Shown: positions 26,735 to 34,484 of the stretch, piece after piece | How positions within the stretch are numbered: the first letter of the stretch is position 1 | Layout: each line of letters starts with the position of its first letter | DNA from: an uncultured Spirochaetaceae bacterium | GTDB taxonomy: Bacteria; Spirochaetota; Spirochaetia; Treponematales; Treponemataceae | Direction of reading: 5' to 3' | Assembly (NCBI GenBank): GCA_902785455.1 | Contig: CACZYY010000003.1 | Span: 21,270 to 85,269 of the forward strand | DNA: 64,000 bases | Notes under the pieces: model-generated | What the model saw: the letters and a program-made list of their open reading frames with translations, nothing else | What the model was told of the DNA's origin: nothing | The model's database searches: none | Program-made: the position numbers and the translations under genes

Positions 26735-28582
26735 ATGAGCAAAAAACTACTTATACTTGAAACTTCGGTTACAATGCAAAAACTTTTTACGACAACTCTG
26801 GACAGTGATGATTATACGATTCAGTTTGTTAATGACGGTAAGGCTGCAATTTATGCTTTGTTTGAGAATCCCTGTGATGTTTTTCTGGTCAATTGTGACA
26901 TTCAGAATCCCAGTGGCTTTGAAATTGTCCGAATCGTGCGTTCGATGAAGTGCTTTAAGGAGTTGACAATCGGAATGTACGCGAGTTTTCCGACTCCTCT
27001 GGACGAAGACTTTGCAAAAGACAGCGGTGCGACTTCCTTTGTCCGCCTGGATCAAAAAACTCTTGTTCTAAACGTCGATGAACTTGCCCAGCTTTCTGGG
27101 CAAAGAATAGACAAGGTTTCACTTTCTCAGCTAAAGAAAAATATCGATGATTCATATTTATTCCTGCAGAGCGCAAATCTTCTTACAAAAACTTCCTATA
27201 AAAATGCCCTTTATGCAAATCTTGTGCATCTGATTATAAATCTTGAAAACCTCGAGGAAATGGTAAAATCACTGCTGCTTTTGCTTGCGGAAGTGTGCGA
27301 GGTTCCAATTGCCTGTATGTATATTGTCGAAAATGACGGACCTCACGGCTATTATGTCTGCTCAGAAAATCTTGGTGAAAAGGATATTTCGGATTTCATC
27401 AGTGTCTGTTCTTCTGATTTTGAGAAAATTCAGCCGGATTGTAATGCGGCAAAAATTACGCCGAAATGCCTTGAAAAGCGAAATTCTTTGGACAGGTTTT
27501 TCAGCGGAAAAGTTCAGCTCTCAAGCTATGAAAGTGAAAGCCTGAAAACTGCTGATGAAAGCGAATATTTTGGAAGCGTTCACATTGTTTCAGAAGGAAA
27601 TATTACGAGCGAAAAACAGGAATTCTTTGCTTTCTGTGTAAATAGTGTCGGAGATATTTTTAGAAAGGCACTTATCGTCAAAGAAAAAATTTTCTTCGAA
27701 AAGCGAATCCGCCGTGCATTCAGCCGGTTTGTTCCTGAGCAGATTATCGACAGCCTCGTAATGCAGTCTGACAACACTGACGAAAAAGTTGGCGTTGGTG
27801 AGACACGAGCCGTAGCAATTCTTTTCAGCGATATACGTTCATTCACAAACATAAGTGAAAAAAACAAGGCTGATGTCCTGGTCGCATTCTTGAATCGTTA
27901 TTTCTCTACAATGGTTGAAATTATCAAAAAGCATGGCGGAACAATCGATAAATTTATCGGTGATGCGATTATGGCTGAGTTCGGAACTCCTGTGAGCTAC
28001 GAGGACAATTGCCGCAGAGCAGTTGCCGCCGCTTATGAAATGCGAGAAGCTCTTTCTACTATTGAAATCGGCGATCTCGTGCTCCCGGACGGAATGCAGT
28101 TCAACATCGGAATCGGAATTCACTATGGAGATGTAATCGTAGGTTCAATCGGCTCAAAAGACAAAACCGATTATTCTGTAATTGGTGATAACGTAAACCT
28201 TGCCAGCCGCCTTGAAGGTCTTACAAAAACATACGGCTCTCAGATTCTTGTGAGCCAGAGCGTGCTCGAAGATGCGGGTGAAGATTCATTCTGCTTCCGG
28301 CATCTGGACGATGTTCGTGTAAAAGGCAAAAAAAATGCCGTTCCGATTTATGCTGTTGACCGCAGTGCCGATGAATTTCCTGCAGAATATAAGGATGCTT
28401 ATTTTAAAGGCATGGATTTATACAAGCAGGGAATCTGGAATCTGGCAAAAGATTACTTCGCAAAGGCTCTTGCCTCTGTAAAAGATGACAAGGCTGCAAA
28501 ACTCATGCTTTCCCGATGTGAAGAATTTATCGCAAATCCGCCTGAAAACTGGGATGGTGCAATTGCGTTTATGACGAAGTAG
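26735..28582 (+). CDS. Receiver-linked class III adenylate cyclase
   Basis: 615 residues: N-terminal receiver-like domain (~1-120) that keeps Asp55 in NCDIQNPSGFE but has ILETSVTM where the acidic pair is normally found; a middle GAF-like segment (~160-310); a class III cyclase domain with metal site AILFSDIRSFT, DKFIGDAIMAEFG and DYSVIGDNVNLASRLEGLTK. The Lys in DKFIGD and Asp in TDYSVIG fit ATP rather than GTP as substrate. A short TPR-like tail follows. Being last in the chemosensory operon, it is a likely output, turning CheA activity into cAMP. Confidence 0.88.
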   Translation: MSKKLLILETSVTMQKLFTTTLDSDDYTIQFVNDGKAAIYALFENPCDVFLVNCDIQNPSGFEIVRIVRSMKCFKELTIGMYASFPTPLDEDFAKDSGATSFVRLDQKTLVLNVDELAQLSGQRIDKVSLSQLKKNIDDSYLFLQSANLLTKTSYKNALYANLVHLIINLENLEEMVKSLLLLLAEVCEVPIACMYIVENDGPHGYYVCSENLGEKDISDFISVCSSDFEKIQPDCNAAKITPKCLEKRNSLDRFFSGKVQLSSYESESLKTADESEYFGSVHIVSEGNITSEKQEFFAFCVNSVGDIFRKALIVKEKIFFEKRIRRAFSRFVPEQIIDSLVMQSDNTDEKVGVGETRAVAILFSDIRSFTNISEKNKADVLVAFLNRYFSTMVEIIKKHGGTIDKFIGDAIMAEFGTPVSYEDNCRRAVAAAYEMREALSTIEIGDLVLPDGMQFNIGIGIHYGDVIVGSIGSKDKTDYSVIGDNVNLASRLEGLTKTYGSQILVSQSVLEDAGEDSFCFRHLDDVRVKGKKNAVPIYAVDRSADEFPAEYKDAYFKGMDLYKQGIWNLAKDYFAKALASVKDDKAAKLMLSRCEEFIANPPENWDGAIAFMTK

Positions 28583-28592
28583 ACATTATAAT
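28563..28592 (+). promoter_or_regulatory. Promoter of the OppF-type ATPase gene
   Basis: TTGCGT (28563-28568), 18-base spacer, TATAAT (28587-28592), six bases to the ATG at 28599. It sits across the end of the cyclase gene and gives this gene its own leaderless transcript. Confidence 0.65.
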
Positions 28593-28598
28593 AACCTT

Positions 28599-29651
28599 AT
28601 GTCTGATTTCATAATCCAAGCCGACCATTTAACAAAAAAGTTCACACTCGATGCTGGATTTTTCGCCAAAAACGACCGTTTTGTTTATGCGGTCAATGAC
28701 GTGTCTTTCGGGATCGAGCGCGGTAAAACTTATGGCCTGGTTGGTGAATCAGGGTGTGGCAAAACAACGACTGCCCGAATGCTCGTGCGGATGTACAAAG
28801 CCGATGGTGGTGCAATCTGGTATAGGGCGCTCCCCACCGATGGTGGGTCTGGCTTTTCGGGGTTCCGCGCTAACCGCGCTCCATTGCCTGCGGCAACGGC
28901 TGAAGCCGCCCCTACAATCCATAGCGCATCTGCTGACAACGTTCTTTCATATAATAGAACTCAGCTCCGTCACTATCGTGAAAAAATCAAATATGTATTT
29001 CAGGATCCTTCGCGTTCGCTCAATCCGCGCATGACAGTTTTTAATATTCTCACTGCAAGCTACAAATATTCATCAATCTGGCCTGGAAAAAAAATCGCTT
29101 ACGAAGAAGCCAGCCGTATCATGGAAGAAGTCGGCCTCGATCCGTTGGACTTGGAAAAGCGACCGAGCGAATTTAGTGGCGGGCAGAGGCAGCGAATCTC
29201 AATCGCACGCGCATTGATTATGAAGCCTGAGGTCATGTTCTGTGACGAGGTCGTGAGCGCGCTTGACGTGAGCGTTCAGAGCCAGATTCTCAATCTTTTA
29301 CAGGATATTCGTGAAAAGCGAGGAATTTCCTTCCTCTTTATTGCACACGATTTGCGTGTATCCTGCTATTTCTGTGACACAATCGGCGTAATGTACCGTG
29401 GCCTGCTTGTCGAAGAAGCTCCTGCAAGCGACTTGTACAAAAACGCCGCACATCCGTATACAAAATTACTTTTCTCTGGAAGCGACAATTCTTCCTCAAA
29501 TTCAAACGGTGAGGTCAAAACAACTTTGGAAAGCCTTCATGGCTGTCCTTTTGCTCATCGATGCCCCCATGCAAGCGAAAAATGCCGTAATCAAATCCCT
29601 GAGTGGAGGGAAATCTGTTATGGGCATAAAGTTCGATGCTGGGTAGAATAG
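28599..29651 (+). CDS. Peptide ABC transporter ATP-binding protein (OppF/DppF family) with in-frame repeat insert
   Basis: 350 residues. Walker A GESGCGKTTTARMLV, Q-loop YVFQDPSRSLNPRMTV, signature FSGGQRQRISIARAL, Walker B MFCDEVVSALDVSVQ, and a C-terminal Cys-rich tail (CPFAHRCPHASEKC) are all present. Between Walker A and the Q-loop, where relatives have a short DGxxxxxL loop, there are about 35 extra residues (RALPTDGG...PTIHSAS) encoded by palindromic repeat family B (28825-28927). The insert is in frame and the catalytic motifs are intact, so the protein may still work. It lies over 14 kb from the other peptide-transport genes; it probably partners the OppD-type ATPase. Confidence 0.88.
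   Translation: MSDFIIQADHLTKKFTLDAGFFAKNDRFVYAVNDVSFGIERGKTYGLVGESGCGKTTTARMLVRMYKADGGAIWYRALPTDGGSGFSGFRANRAPLPAATAEAAPTIHSASADNVLSYNRTQLRHYREKIKYVFQDPSRSLNPRMTVFNILTASYKYSSIWPGKKIAYEEASRIMEEVGLDPLDLEKRPSEFSGGQRQRISIARALIMKPEVMFCDEVVSALDVSVQSQILNLLQDIREKRGISFLFIAHDLRVSCYFCDTIGVMYRGLLVEEAPASDLYKNAAHPYTKLLFSGSDNSSSNSNGEVKTTLESLHGCPFAHRCPHASEKCRNQIPEWREICYGHKVRCWVE
28825..28927 (-). repeat. Palindromic repeat family B, in-frame coding copy (OppF-type ATPase)
   Basis: On the minus strand: ends GCGCT/AGCGC pair; GGATTGTAGGGGCGGC follows the left end; internal hairpins are CGGC-ttca-GCCG, TTGCC-gca-GGCAA, GCGC-GGTTA-GCGC and CCCACC-atc-GGTGGG. Compared with 13258-13375 the stems differ by paired changes while the GGTTA loop is fixed. 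The plus-strand translation includes SGFSGFRANRAPL. Confidence 0.88.
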
Positions 29652-29717
29652 AATCCTGCTTCTTTTTATAGAAATATTCAGCAATCTGTGTTACTCTTTT
29701 TTAAAATGGAGGTCTTT

Positions 29718-29888
29718 ATGACAAATAAATGTGTTATTGATGCGCTCAAACAGTTAAAAACATACTGTGCGGCGGATTTGCTGGACAAATTGAATTACGC
29801 TATTGCCGTAATCGAAAAACTTGACAATGATGGCGTGCAAAATCCGCTAAAAACAGATTTTACATCTCTTGCTAAGGAAGGAAAGTAA
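29718..29888 (+). CDS. Small helical protein upstream of NhaC, unknown function
   Basis: 56 residues (MTNKCVIDALKQLK... ending SLAKEGK), predicted to be mostly helical, with two Cys and no membrane segment. GGAGGT lies five bases before the ATG at 29718, a very strong ribosome-binding site. It stops two bases before the antiporter ATG, and its last codons supply the antiporter's AAGGA. It may be a regulatory or coupling peptide for the antiporter; no family recognised. Confidence 0.7.
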   Translation: MTNKCVIDALKQLKTYCAADLLDKLNYAIAVIEKLDNDGVQNPLKTDFTSLAKEGK

Positions 29889-29890
29889 AA

Positions 29891-31402
29891 ATGACCGGAA
29901 CATTCTTTTCCCTTGTGCCTCCAATTGTGGCTATTGCGCTGGCACTTATCACAAAAGAAGTTTATTCTTCGCTTTTTATTGGTATTTTGATTGGTGGAGC
30001 GTTCTTTGCAATTGATGCAGGAAGCGGTTTCACAGGATTTTTCACACATGTATTCTCAGATGGCATGATCAAGCAGCTTTCAAGCAGCTGGAATGTCGGC
30101 ATCCTTGTGTTCCTCGTGGTTCTTGGCACAATGGTTGCTCTCATGAACAATGCCGGCGGTTCCGCAGCTTTCGGTGAATGGGCCAAAAAGCACATCAAAT
30201 CAAAGCTCGGTGCACAGATTGCAACTGTTTGTCTCGGCGTGCTCATTTTCATCGATGATTATTTCAACTGTCTTACAGTCGGCTCTGTTATGCGCCCGAT
30301 TACCAAAAAATACAAGGTTTCCCGCGAAAAGCTTGCTTATCTCATTGATGCGACTGCGGCTCCGGTTTGTATTATTGCTCCGATTTCTTCATGGGCGGCA
30401 GCTGTCGCAGGTTTCGTAAGCGAGGGTGAGAACGGTCTGGCTCTTTTCTGCAAGGCAATTCCGTTCAACTTTTATGCTTTCTTCACAATCGGCATGATGT
30501 TCCTCTTGATTTGCATGAATTTTGAATTCGGAACTATGGCAAAATTTGAAAACAGTCGCAACGACATGACTGAAGATACAGAAGAAAAAATTTCTACTCG
30601 CGGAAAAGTATTCGACCTTGTTTTCCCGATTATAAGCCTTATCGTTCTTTGTACAATCGGCATGATTTACACAGGCGGATTCTTTGCAAGCGGAGAAGAT
30701 CACAAAAACTTCGTTGACGCTTTCGCAAACAGCGATGCTTCCGTTGGCCTTGTTCTCGGTTCGTTTGCAGCTTTGATTCTCACAATTGTCGTTTATCAAG
30801 TTCGACGTGTCCTTTCTTTCAAAGATTGCATGGCATGCATTCCTGACGGATTCAAGGCAATGGTTCCGGCAATTTTGATTCTCACTTTGGCTTGGACTCT
30901 CAAAGCAATGACGGATTCATTGGACGCTTCAAAATATGTCGCAGGGCTTGTCGAAGGAAGTGCAAAAGGCTTGCAGAATTTCTTGCCGGCTATCATTTTC
31001 GTGATTGCAGGTTTCCTTGCATTCGCAACTGGAACAAGCTGGGGCACATTCGGCATTCTCATTCCAATTTGTATCGCAGTTTTCCCGGGAAGCGGCGACC
31101 CATTGCGAATCATTTCGATTTCGGCTTGTATGGCTGGTGCTGTTGCAGGCGACCACTGTTCACCAATCAGTGACACAACAATCATGGCAAGTGCTGGCGC
31201 ACAGTGTGAGCATGTAAACCATGTATCAACTCAGCTTCCTTATGCTCTTACAGTTGGCGGAGTTTCATTCCTTACATACATTGTGGCTGGTTTCACTCAG
31301 TCTCTCGGTATTTTTGCAAGCGGAATCATCTCATGGATTGTAGGCATTGTCCTCCTCGTAGGAACAATGGTTGTGCTGAAGAAGAAGTTTGCTGTTAAAT
31401 AA
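29891..31402 (+). CDS. nhaC: Na+/H+ antiporter, NhaC family
   Basis: A 503-residue protein with about 11-12 membrane segments. Conserved NhaC-superfamily stretches include FIDDYFNCLTVGSVMRPI, the APISSWAA segment, ATGTSWGTFGILIPI and GDHCSPISDTT. It exchanges Na+ (or a related cation or amine substrate) for protons across the inner membrane. The NhaC superfamily also includes malate-lactate and other exchangers, so substrate is not certain. It is translated right after the 56-residue gene. Confidence 0.87.
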   Translation: MTGTFFSLVPPIVAIALALITKEVYSSLFIGILIGGAFFAIDAGSGFTGFFTHVFSDGMIKQLSSSWNVGILVFLVVLGTMVALMNNAGGSAAFGEWAKKHIKSKLGAQIATVCLGVLIFIDDYFNCLTVGSVMRPITKKYKVSREKLAYLIDATAAPVCIIAPISSWAAAVAGFVSEGENGLALFCKAIPFNFYAFFTIGMMFLLICMNFEFGTMAKFENSRNDMTEDTEEKISTRGKVFDLVFPIISLIVLCTIGMIYTGGFFASGEDHKNFVDAFANSDASVGLVLGSFAALILTIVVYQVRRVLSFKDCMACIPDGFKAMVPAILILTLAWTLKAMTDSLDASKYVAGLVEGSAKGLQNFLPAIIFVIAGFLAFATGTSWGTFGILIPICIAVFPGSGDPLRIISISACMAGAVAGDHCSPISDTTIMASAGAQCEHVNHVSTQLPYALTVGGVSFLTYIVAGFTQSLGIFASGIISWIVGIVLLVGTMVVLKKKFAVK

Positions 31403-31409
31403 AAATATG

Positions 31410-31490
31410 TTTCTCACGGAGAACACGGAGCTCACGGAGAGTTTTCTTTTGTAAGAAAAATCTCTGTGTTCTCTTAAACTCTGTGAGAAA
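31410..31490. repeat. CACGGAG repeat (family F), copy 1
   Basis: Ends TTTCTCACGGAG (31410-31421) and CTCTGTGAGAAA (31479-31490) pair with one G-U. The inside holds two more CACGGAG words and a TTTTCTT/AAGAAAA hairpin. A related unit, interrupted by another repeat, lies at 48595-48733. It sits between nhaC and the LUD gene. Confidence 0.75.
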
Positions 31491-31506
31491 TGAAACAGGA
31501 GCATTT

Positions 31507-32076
31507 ATGGACACAGAAAAAATTATCGAAAGTCTTAAAAAACGTGGATTTGAAGCAGTTTTTGCACAAACAAAGGCCGAGGCTGTTGAAAAGGCTCTTG
31601 GCTTTATCCCGGAAGGCTCAACGGTCTCTTGGGGTGGCTCTGTCTCAATCGAGGAGTCTGGCTTGCTCGACAAAATCAAAAGCGGGAACTACAAGGTAAT
31701 TGACCGTGCTACAGGCAAAACTCCCGAAGAAAAAACTGAGCTCATGCGAAAGGCGTTCTTTGCAGACACATTCCTCACAAGCTTTAATGCAGTTAGCGAG
31801 GACGGCGTTCTTTTCAACATTGACGGGAACGGGAACAGAGTCGCCGCAATTACATTCGGACCCAAATCTGTAGTTGCACTTGTCGGAATCAACAAAATTG
31901 TAAAGAACGAGAGTGAGCTTGAAGAACGTGCGCTCAAAGTCGCCGCTCCCAAAAATGCCAAGCGGCTTGCCCTGAGCGATGAAAAGGACATTTGTGCAGT
32001 CTTTGTCAAACATCGTATTTCCCGCACAAAAGGCCGGATCAAAATAATCCTCGTCGGCGAAGAACTGGGATATTAA
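31507..32076 (+). CDS. LUD domain protein (LutC/YkgG-like)
   Basis: 189 residues. The LUD fold is marked by IPEGSTVSWGGSVSIEESGL, the LTSFNAVSEDGVLFNIDG strand region and VVALVGINKIV. LUD proteins of the LutC type take part in lactate utilisation complexes with Fe-S partners, but stand-alone versions like this are common in anaerobes and uncharacterised. AGGAG precedes the ATG at 31507, which I prefer to an upstream in-frame start at 31483. No lutA/lutB is nearby. Confidence 0.85.
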   Translation: MDTEKIIESLKKRGFEAVFAQTKAEAVEKALGFIPEGSTVSWGGSVSIEESGLLDKIKSGNYKVIDRATGKTPEEKTELMRKAFFADTFLTSFNAVSEDGVLFNIDGNGNRVAAITFGPKSVVALVGINKIVKNESELEERALKVAAPKNAKRLALSDEKDICAVFVKHRISRTKGRIKIILVGEELGY

Positions 32077-32092
32077 TTGAAACCACAGATGC

Positions 32093-32143
32093 ACACAGAT
32101 TAACACAGATTGTATCATTTTGCTTATTTGTGTTAATCTGTGT
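32093..32143. repeat. 15-bp perfect inverted repeat (CACAGATTAACACA type)
   Basis: ACACAGATTAACACA (32093-32107) and its exact complement (32129-32143) flank a 21-base loop. It lies between the LUD gene and the pseudouridine synthase, ending seven bases before the latter's ATG, so it could affect translation initiation there. Confidence 0.75.
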
Positions 32144-32149
32144 TGAATT

Positions 32150-33169
32150 ATGAAATCTTTAACATTAAAAGCTGTTTCTCCAATTTCATTGAATTCTCTC
32201 CTCCGTGCTGAGCTTCCCCGACTTTTGGGCACAGAAGTTTCTAACAGCAAAATCCGCCGTCTTATTGTTGCCGGAAGCGTGAGCGTTGGCGGGCGTCAGA
32301 TTCGGCTTCCTGGCTTCAATCTTCGGGCTGGGAGTGAAGTTTCTGTTCTTATCGATGAAGAAAAGCTCTTTTTTGAGAAGCAGCCCGATGATATAAACTA
32401 TGAGCTTACTCCCAAAGATATTCTTTTTGAGGACGAAAATATAATCGTAGTGAATAAACCTACGCATTTTCCGACTGAAGCAGGAATGGTTGGAAGCCGC
32501 GACAATCTTCATGCCGCAATCATCCGCTTTTTGTTTGAGCGACAGAAAATCGAGCACCCGAACGCAAAAAATCCGCCTTATCTTGGTATAATGCACCGGC
32601 TGGATCGTGACACAAGCGGCGTTATTTTGTTCACCAAAACCCGTTCAGTGAATGCCGCCTGCCATGAAATGTTTGAGAGCCACACTGCGCACAAAGTCTA
32701 TAATGCAGTTGTTGCCGTAAAATCTTCAGAAGCCGCAAAGTTTCCTGTTGGCAAAAAAATCACCGTTGATTTTCCGATGGGCAGAATCAGCCCCAAAGGA
32801 CAGGCTGCAAAGTGGGGAAAGGTCAGCGAAAAAAATGGCGGGCTTTCATCTCGTACCGAATTTGAAGTTTTGAAGGAAATCAAAATTGATAAAATGCAGG
32901 GGGCGGCTCCGTTCAATCTTTGTCAGGTTCCCTCCAACAAAGGCTCAGCTTCATTCAGGGATTTTACTTTTCTTCTATTAAAGTGCTCTCCGTTAACTGG
33001 ACGCACTCACCAAATCCGCGTGCACCTTGCATCTCTGGGCATTCCGATTCTTGGTGACAGTCTTTATGGAGGTTTGGATTATGCGAGAATCATGCTTCAT
33101 GCCGAAAGTCTCACTTTTCCTCACCCGGTCACAGGCAAAATCATGACTGTAAAAAGTTCATTCAAATGA
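32150..33169 (+). CDS. RluA-family 23S rRNA/tRNA pseudouridine synthase
   Basis: 339 residues: an S4-type RNA-binding domain (~15-70, SNSKIRRLIVAGSVSVGGRQ) followed by the RluA catalytic domain with IVVNKPTHFPTEAG, MHRLDRDTSGVILFTKT (catalytic Asp152) and GRTHQIRVHLASLG. It converts uridine to pseudouridine in structured RNA; RluC/RluD-type rRNA sites are most likely given the S4 domain. No Shine-Dalgarno is visible; a 15-bp hairpin ends just upstream of the ATG. Confidence 0.9.
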   Translation: MKSLTLKAVSPISLNSLLRAELPRLLGTEVSNSKIRRLIVAGSVSVGGRQIRLPGFNLRAGSEVSVLIDEEKLFFEKQPDDINYELTPKDILFEDENIIVVNKPTHFPTEAGMVGSRDNLHAAIIRFLFERQKIEHPNAKNPPYLGIMHRLDRDTSGVILFTKTRSVNAACHEMFESHTAHKVYNAVVAVKSSEAAKFPVGKKITVDFPMGRISPKGQAAKWGKVSEKNGGLSSRTEFEVLKEIKIDKMQGAAPFNLCQVPSNKGSASFRDFTFLLLKCSPLTGRTHQIRVHLASLGIPILGDSLYGGLDYARIMLHAESLTFPHPVTGKIMTVKSSFK

Positions 33170-33175
33170 AAAAAA

Positions 33176-33300
33176 AGATTTTTAGGGGGCGTTACGGCGT
33201 AGAGTGGGGGACGGCGCAACGTTGGAAGCAAAGCATCCTGAGTGTGGCGTAGGGGAGAGACTTCTCCACTGCCAATTGCTGACTGTTAATTTAAAAATCT
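33176..33300. other. Intergenic G-rich segment bounded by AGATTTTTA / TAAAAATCT
   Basis: A 9-bp perfect inverted repeat (33176-33184; 33292-33300) encloses a G-rich stretch (GGGGGCGTTACGGCG, GTGGGGGACGGCG), a GGAGA-gact-TCTCC hairpin and an AATTGC tract. It resembles the composite repeats elsewhere but I found no second full copy in the window. It lies just upstream of the rpsP promoter. Confidence 0.4.
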
Positions 33301-33301
33301 A

Positions 33302-33330
33302 TTGATTATTATCTTTAAAAAAGATATATT
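33302..33330 (+). promoter_or_regulatory. Promoter of the rpsP operon
   Basis: TTGATT (33302-33307), 17-base spacer, TATATT (33325-33330), then ~34 bases with AGGAG to the GTG start. A conventional leader, in contrast to the leaderless genes. Confidence 0.65.
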
Positions 33331-33364
33331 ATTATTTCACAATTCTATATCTAAGGAGTATATT

Positions 33365-33616
33365 GTGGTCAAAATCAGACTCAAGAAGTTCGGTGCAGCA
33401 AAACGTCCTTGCTACCGAATCGTCGTTCAGGACTCACGCAAACCACGTGATGGCACGACAATCGAAGAAATTGGTACTTATCAGCCTGTAACTCAGCAGG
33501 GTGAGAACCAGTTTACTGTTAACGAAGAGCGTGCAAAGTATTGGATTAGCGTTGGTGCTCAGCCAACAGAAACAGTCAAAAAGCTTTTCAGCAAAAAGAA
33601 CCTTAACAAAAAATAA
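33365..33616 (+). CDS. rpsP: 30S ribosomal protein S16
   Basis: 83 residues beginning [20 protein letters not shown], the classic S16 start. The initiation codon is GTG at 33365, six bases after AGGAG; the open frame continues upstream to 33302 but that part is the leader. First gene of the conserved rpsP-khpA-rimM-trmD-rplS operon. Confidence 0.96.
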   Translation: MVKIRLKKFGAAKRPCYRIVVQDSRKPRDGTTIEEIGTYQPVTQQGENQFTVNEERAKYWISVGAQPTETVKKLFSKKNLNKK

Positions 33617-33636
33617 TTTAACGGGAGTAACGGGGA

Positions 33637-33870
33637 ATGGAAAAAGACCTGATTGAATACATTGCAAAATCATTGGTCGATGATCCCAGTGCAGTCTCGG
33701 TGAATGAAACTGAAGGTGAGCGAGGCCCTGTTTTGGAACTTCGTGTAGCCCAAGGCGATATTGGTAAGGTTATCGGCAAATACGGCCGTATTGCTAAAGC
33801 GTTGCGCACAGTATTGAGTGCATCAGCCAGTAGAGATGGCAAGCATTATAGCCTTGACATACTGGACTAA
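33637..33870 (+). CDS. khpA: KhpA, KH-domain RNA-binding protein
   Basis: 77 residues with one KH domain: VAQGDIGKVIGKYGRIAKAL contains the IGKYGR nucleic-acid loop. KhpA binds many small RNAs and often pairs with KhpB. Position between rpsP and rimM is the conserved one. GGGAGTAACGGGGA precedes the ATG. Confidence 0.93.
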   Translation: MEKDLIEYIAKSLVDDPSAVSVNETEGERGPVLELRVAQGDIGKVIGKYGRIAKALRTVLSASASRDGKHYSLDILD

Positions 33871-33877
33871 TTGAACT

Positions 33878-34480
33878 GTGGAAAAATCTAATCAAAACGA
33901 CGTTTTTATCGTTGGCTTCGTTCGTGGCTCACACGGCATTTCGGGCGAATTTAAAGTAGAAAGCACTTCCGGTGAATATGAACATTTCACTCAGATGAAA
34001 GAAGTGACTTTGAGAAACGGCAGAACCGGGGAGCAGAAAAGTTTTTCGGTTGAATATGCGGAAGTCGGCGGCCGTGACTTGTACATGAAACTTAAAGGGA
34101 TCGATAATCCTGAGCTTGTGCAAAAGTACAGCAAATGGGAAATTATCGTGCCACGAGAGTTTGCTTGTCCTCTTTATGAGAACGAGTGGTATGTCGAAGA
34201 CTTAAAAAATTGTGCTCTCGTTTACGAGGGTAAAGACGGATTGGCAGATAATACTGCGCCCATAAAGGTGGGAACAATCACAGACGTAATGGAAGGCGGT
34301 TCTGGGAACCTGTTAGAAGTTCACCTGGCCGAGGATTGTGATTGTCTTAGTGACAACATCAAATATGATTCCAATGGAAAGGTTCGCACGGTCTATGTGC
34401 CGCTTAAAGACCAGTTCATCGGTAAGGTTGATGTCAAAAACAAGATAATCCAGTTGATGCACCTCTGGATTCTGGAGTAA
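33878..34480 (+). CDS. rimM: Ribosome maturation factor RimM
   Basis: 200 residues starting with GTG. The N-terminal RimM barrel (FIVGFVRGSHGISGEFKVES) is followed by a PRC-barrel (ENEWYVEDLKNCALVYEG ... TITDVMEGGSGNLLEVHL ... VYVPLKDQFI). RimM binds S19 and aids 30S head assembly. An insertion of ~15-20 residues (LAEDCDCLSDNIKYDSNG) within the PRC part makes it slightly longer than usual. Confidence 0.93.
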   Translation: MEKSNQNDVFIVGFVRGSHGISGEFKVESTSGEYEHFTQMKEVTLRNGRTGEQKSFSVEYAEVGGRDLYMKLKGIDNPELVQKYSKWEIIVPREFACPLYENEWYVEDLKNCALVYEGKDGLADNTAPIKVGTITDVMEGGSGNLLEVHLAEDCDCLSDNIKYDSNGKVRTVYVPLKDQFIGKVDVKNKIIQLMHLWILE

Positions 34481-34484
34481 TTCC

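Noticed and set aside
32093-32143. Riboswitch or leader RNA before the pseudouridine synthase
   Set aside because: Only a single perfect hairpin of a repeat type, with no conserved ligand-binding core.
33176-33300. Fourth full member of family A or B
   Set aside because: It shares only GC-richness and a terminal inverted repeat; the diagnostic blocks (GGGATTG or AACGGCTTACG) are absent.
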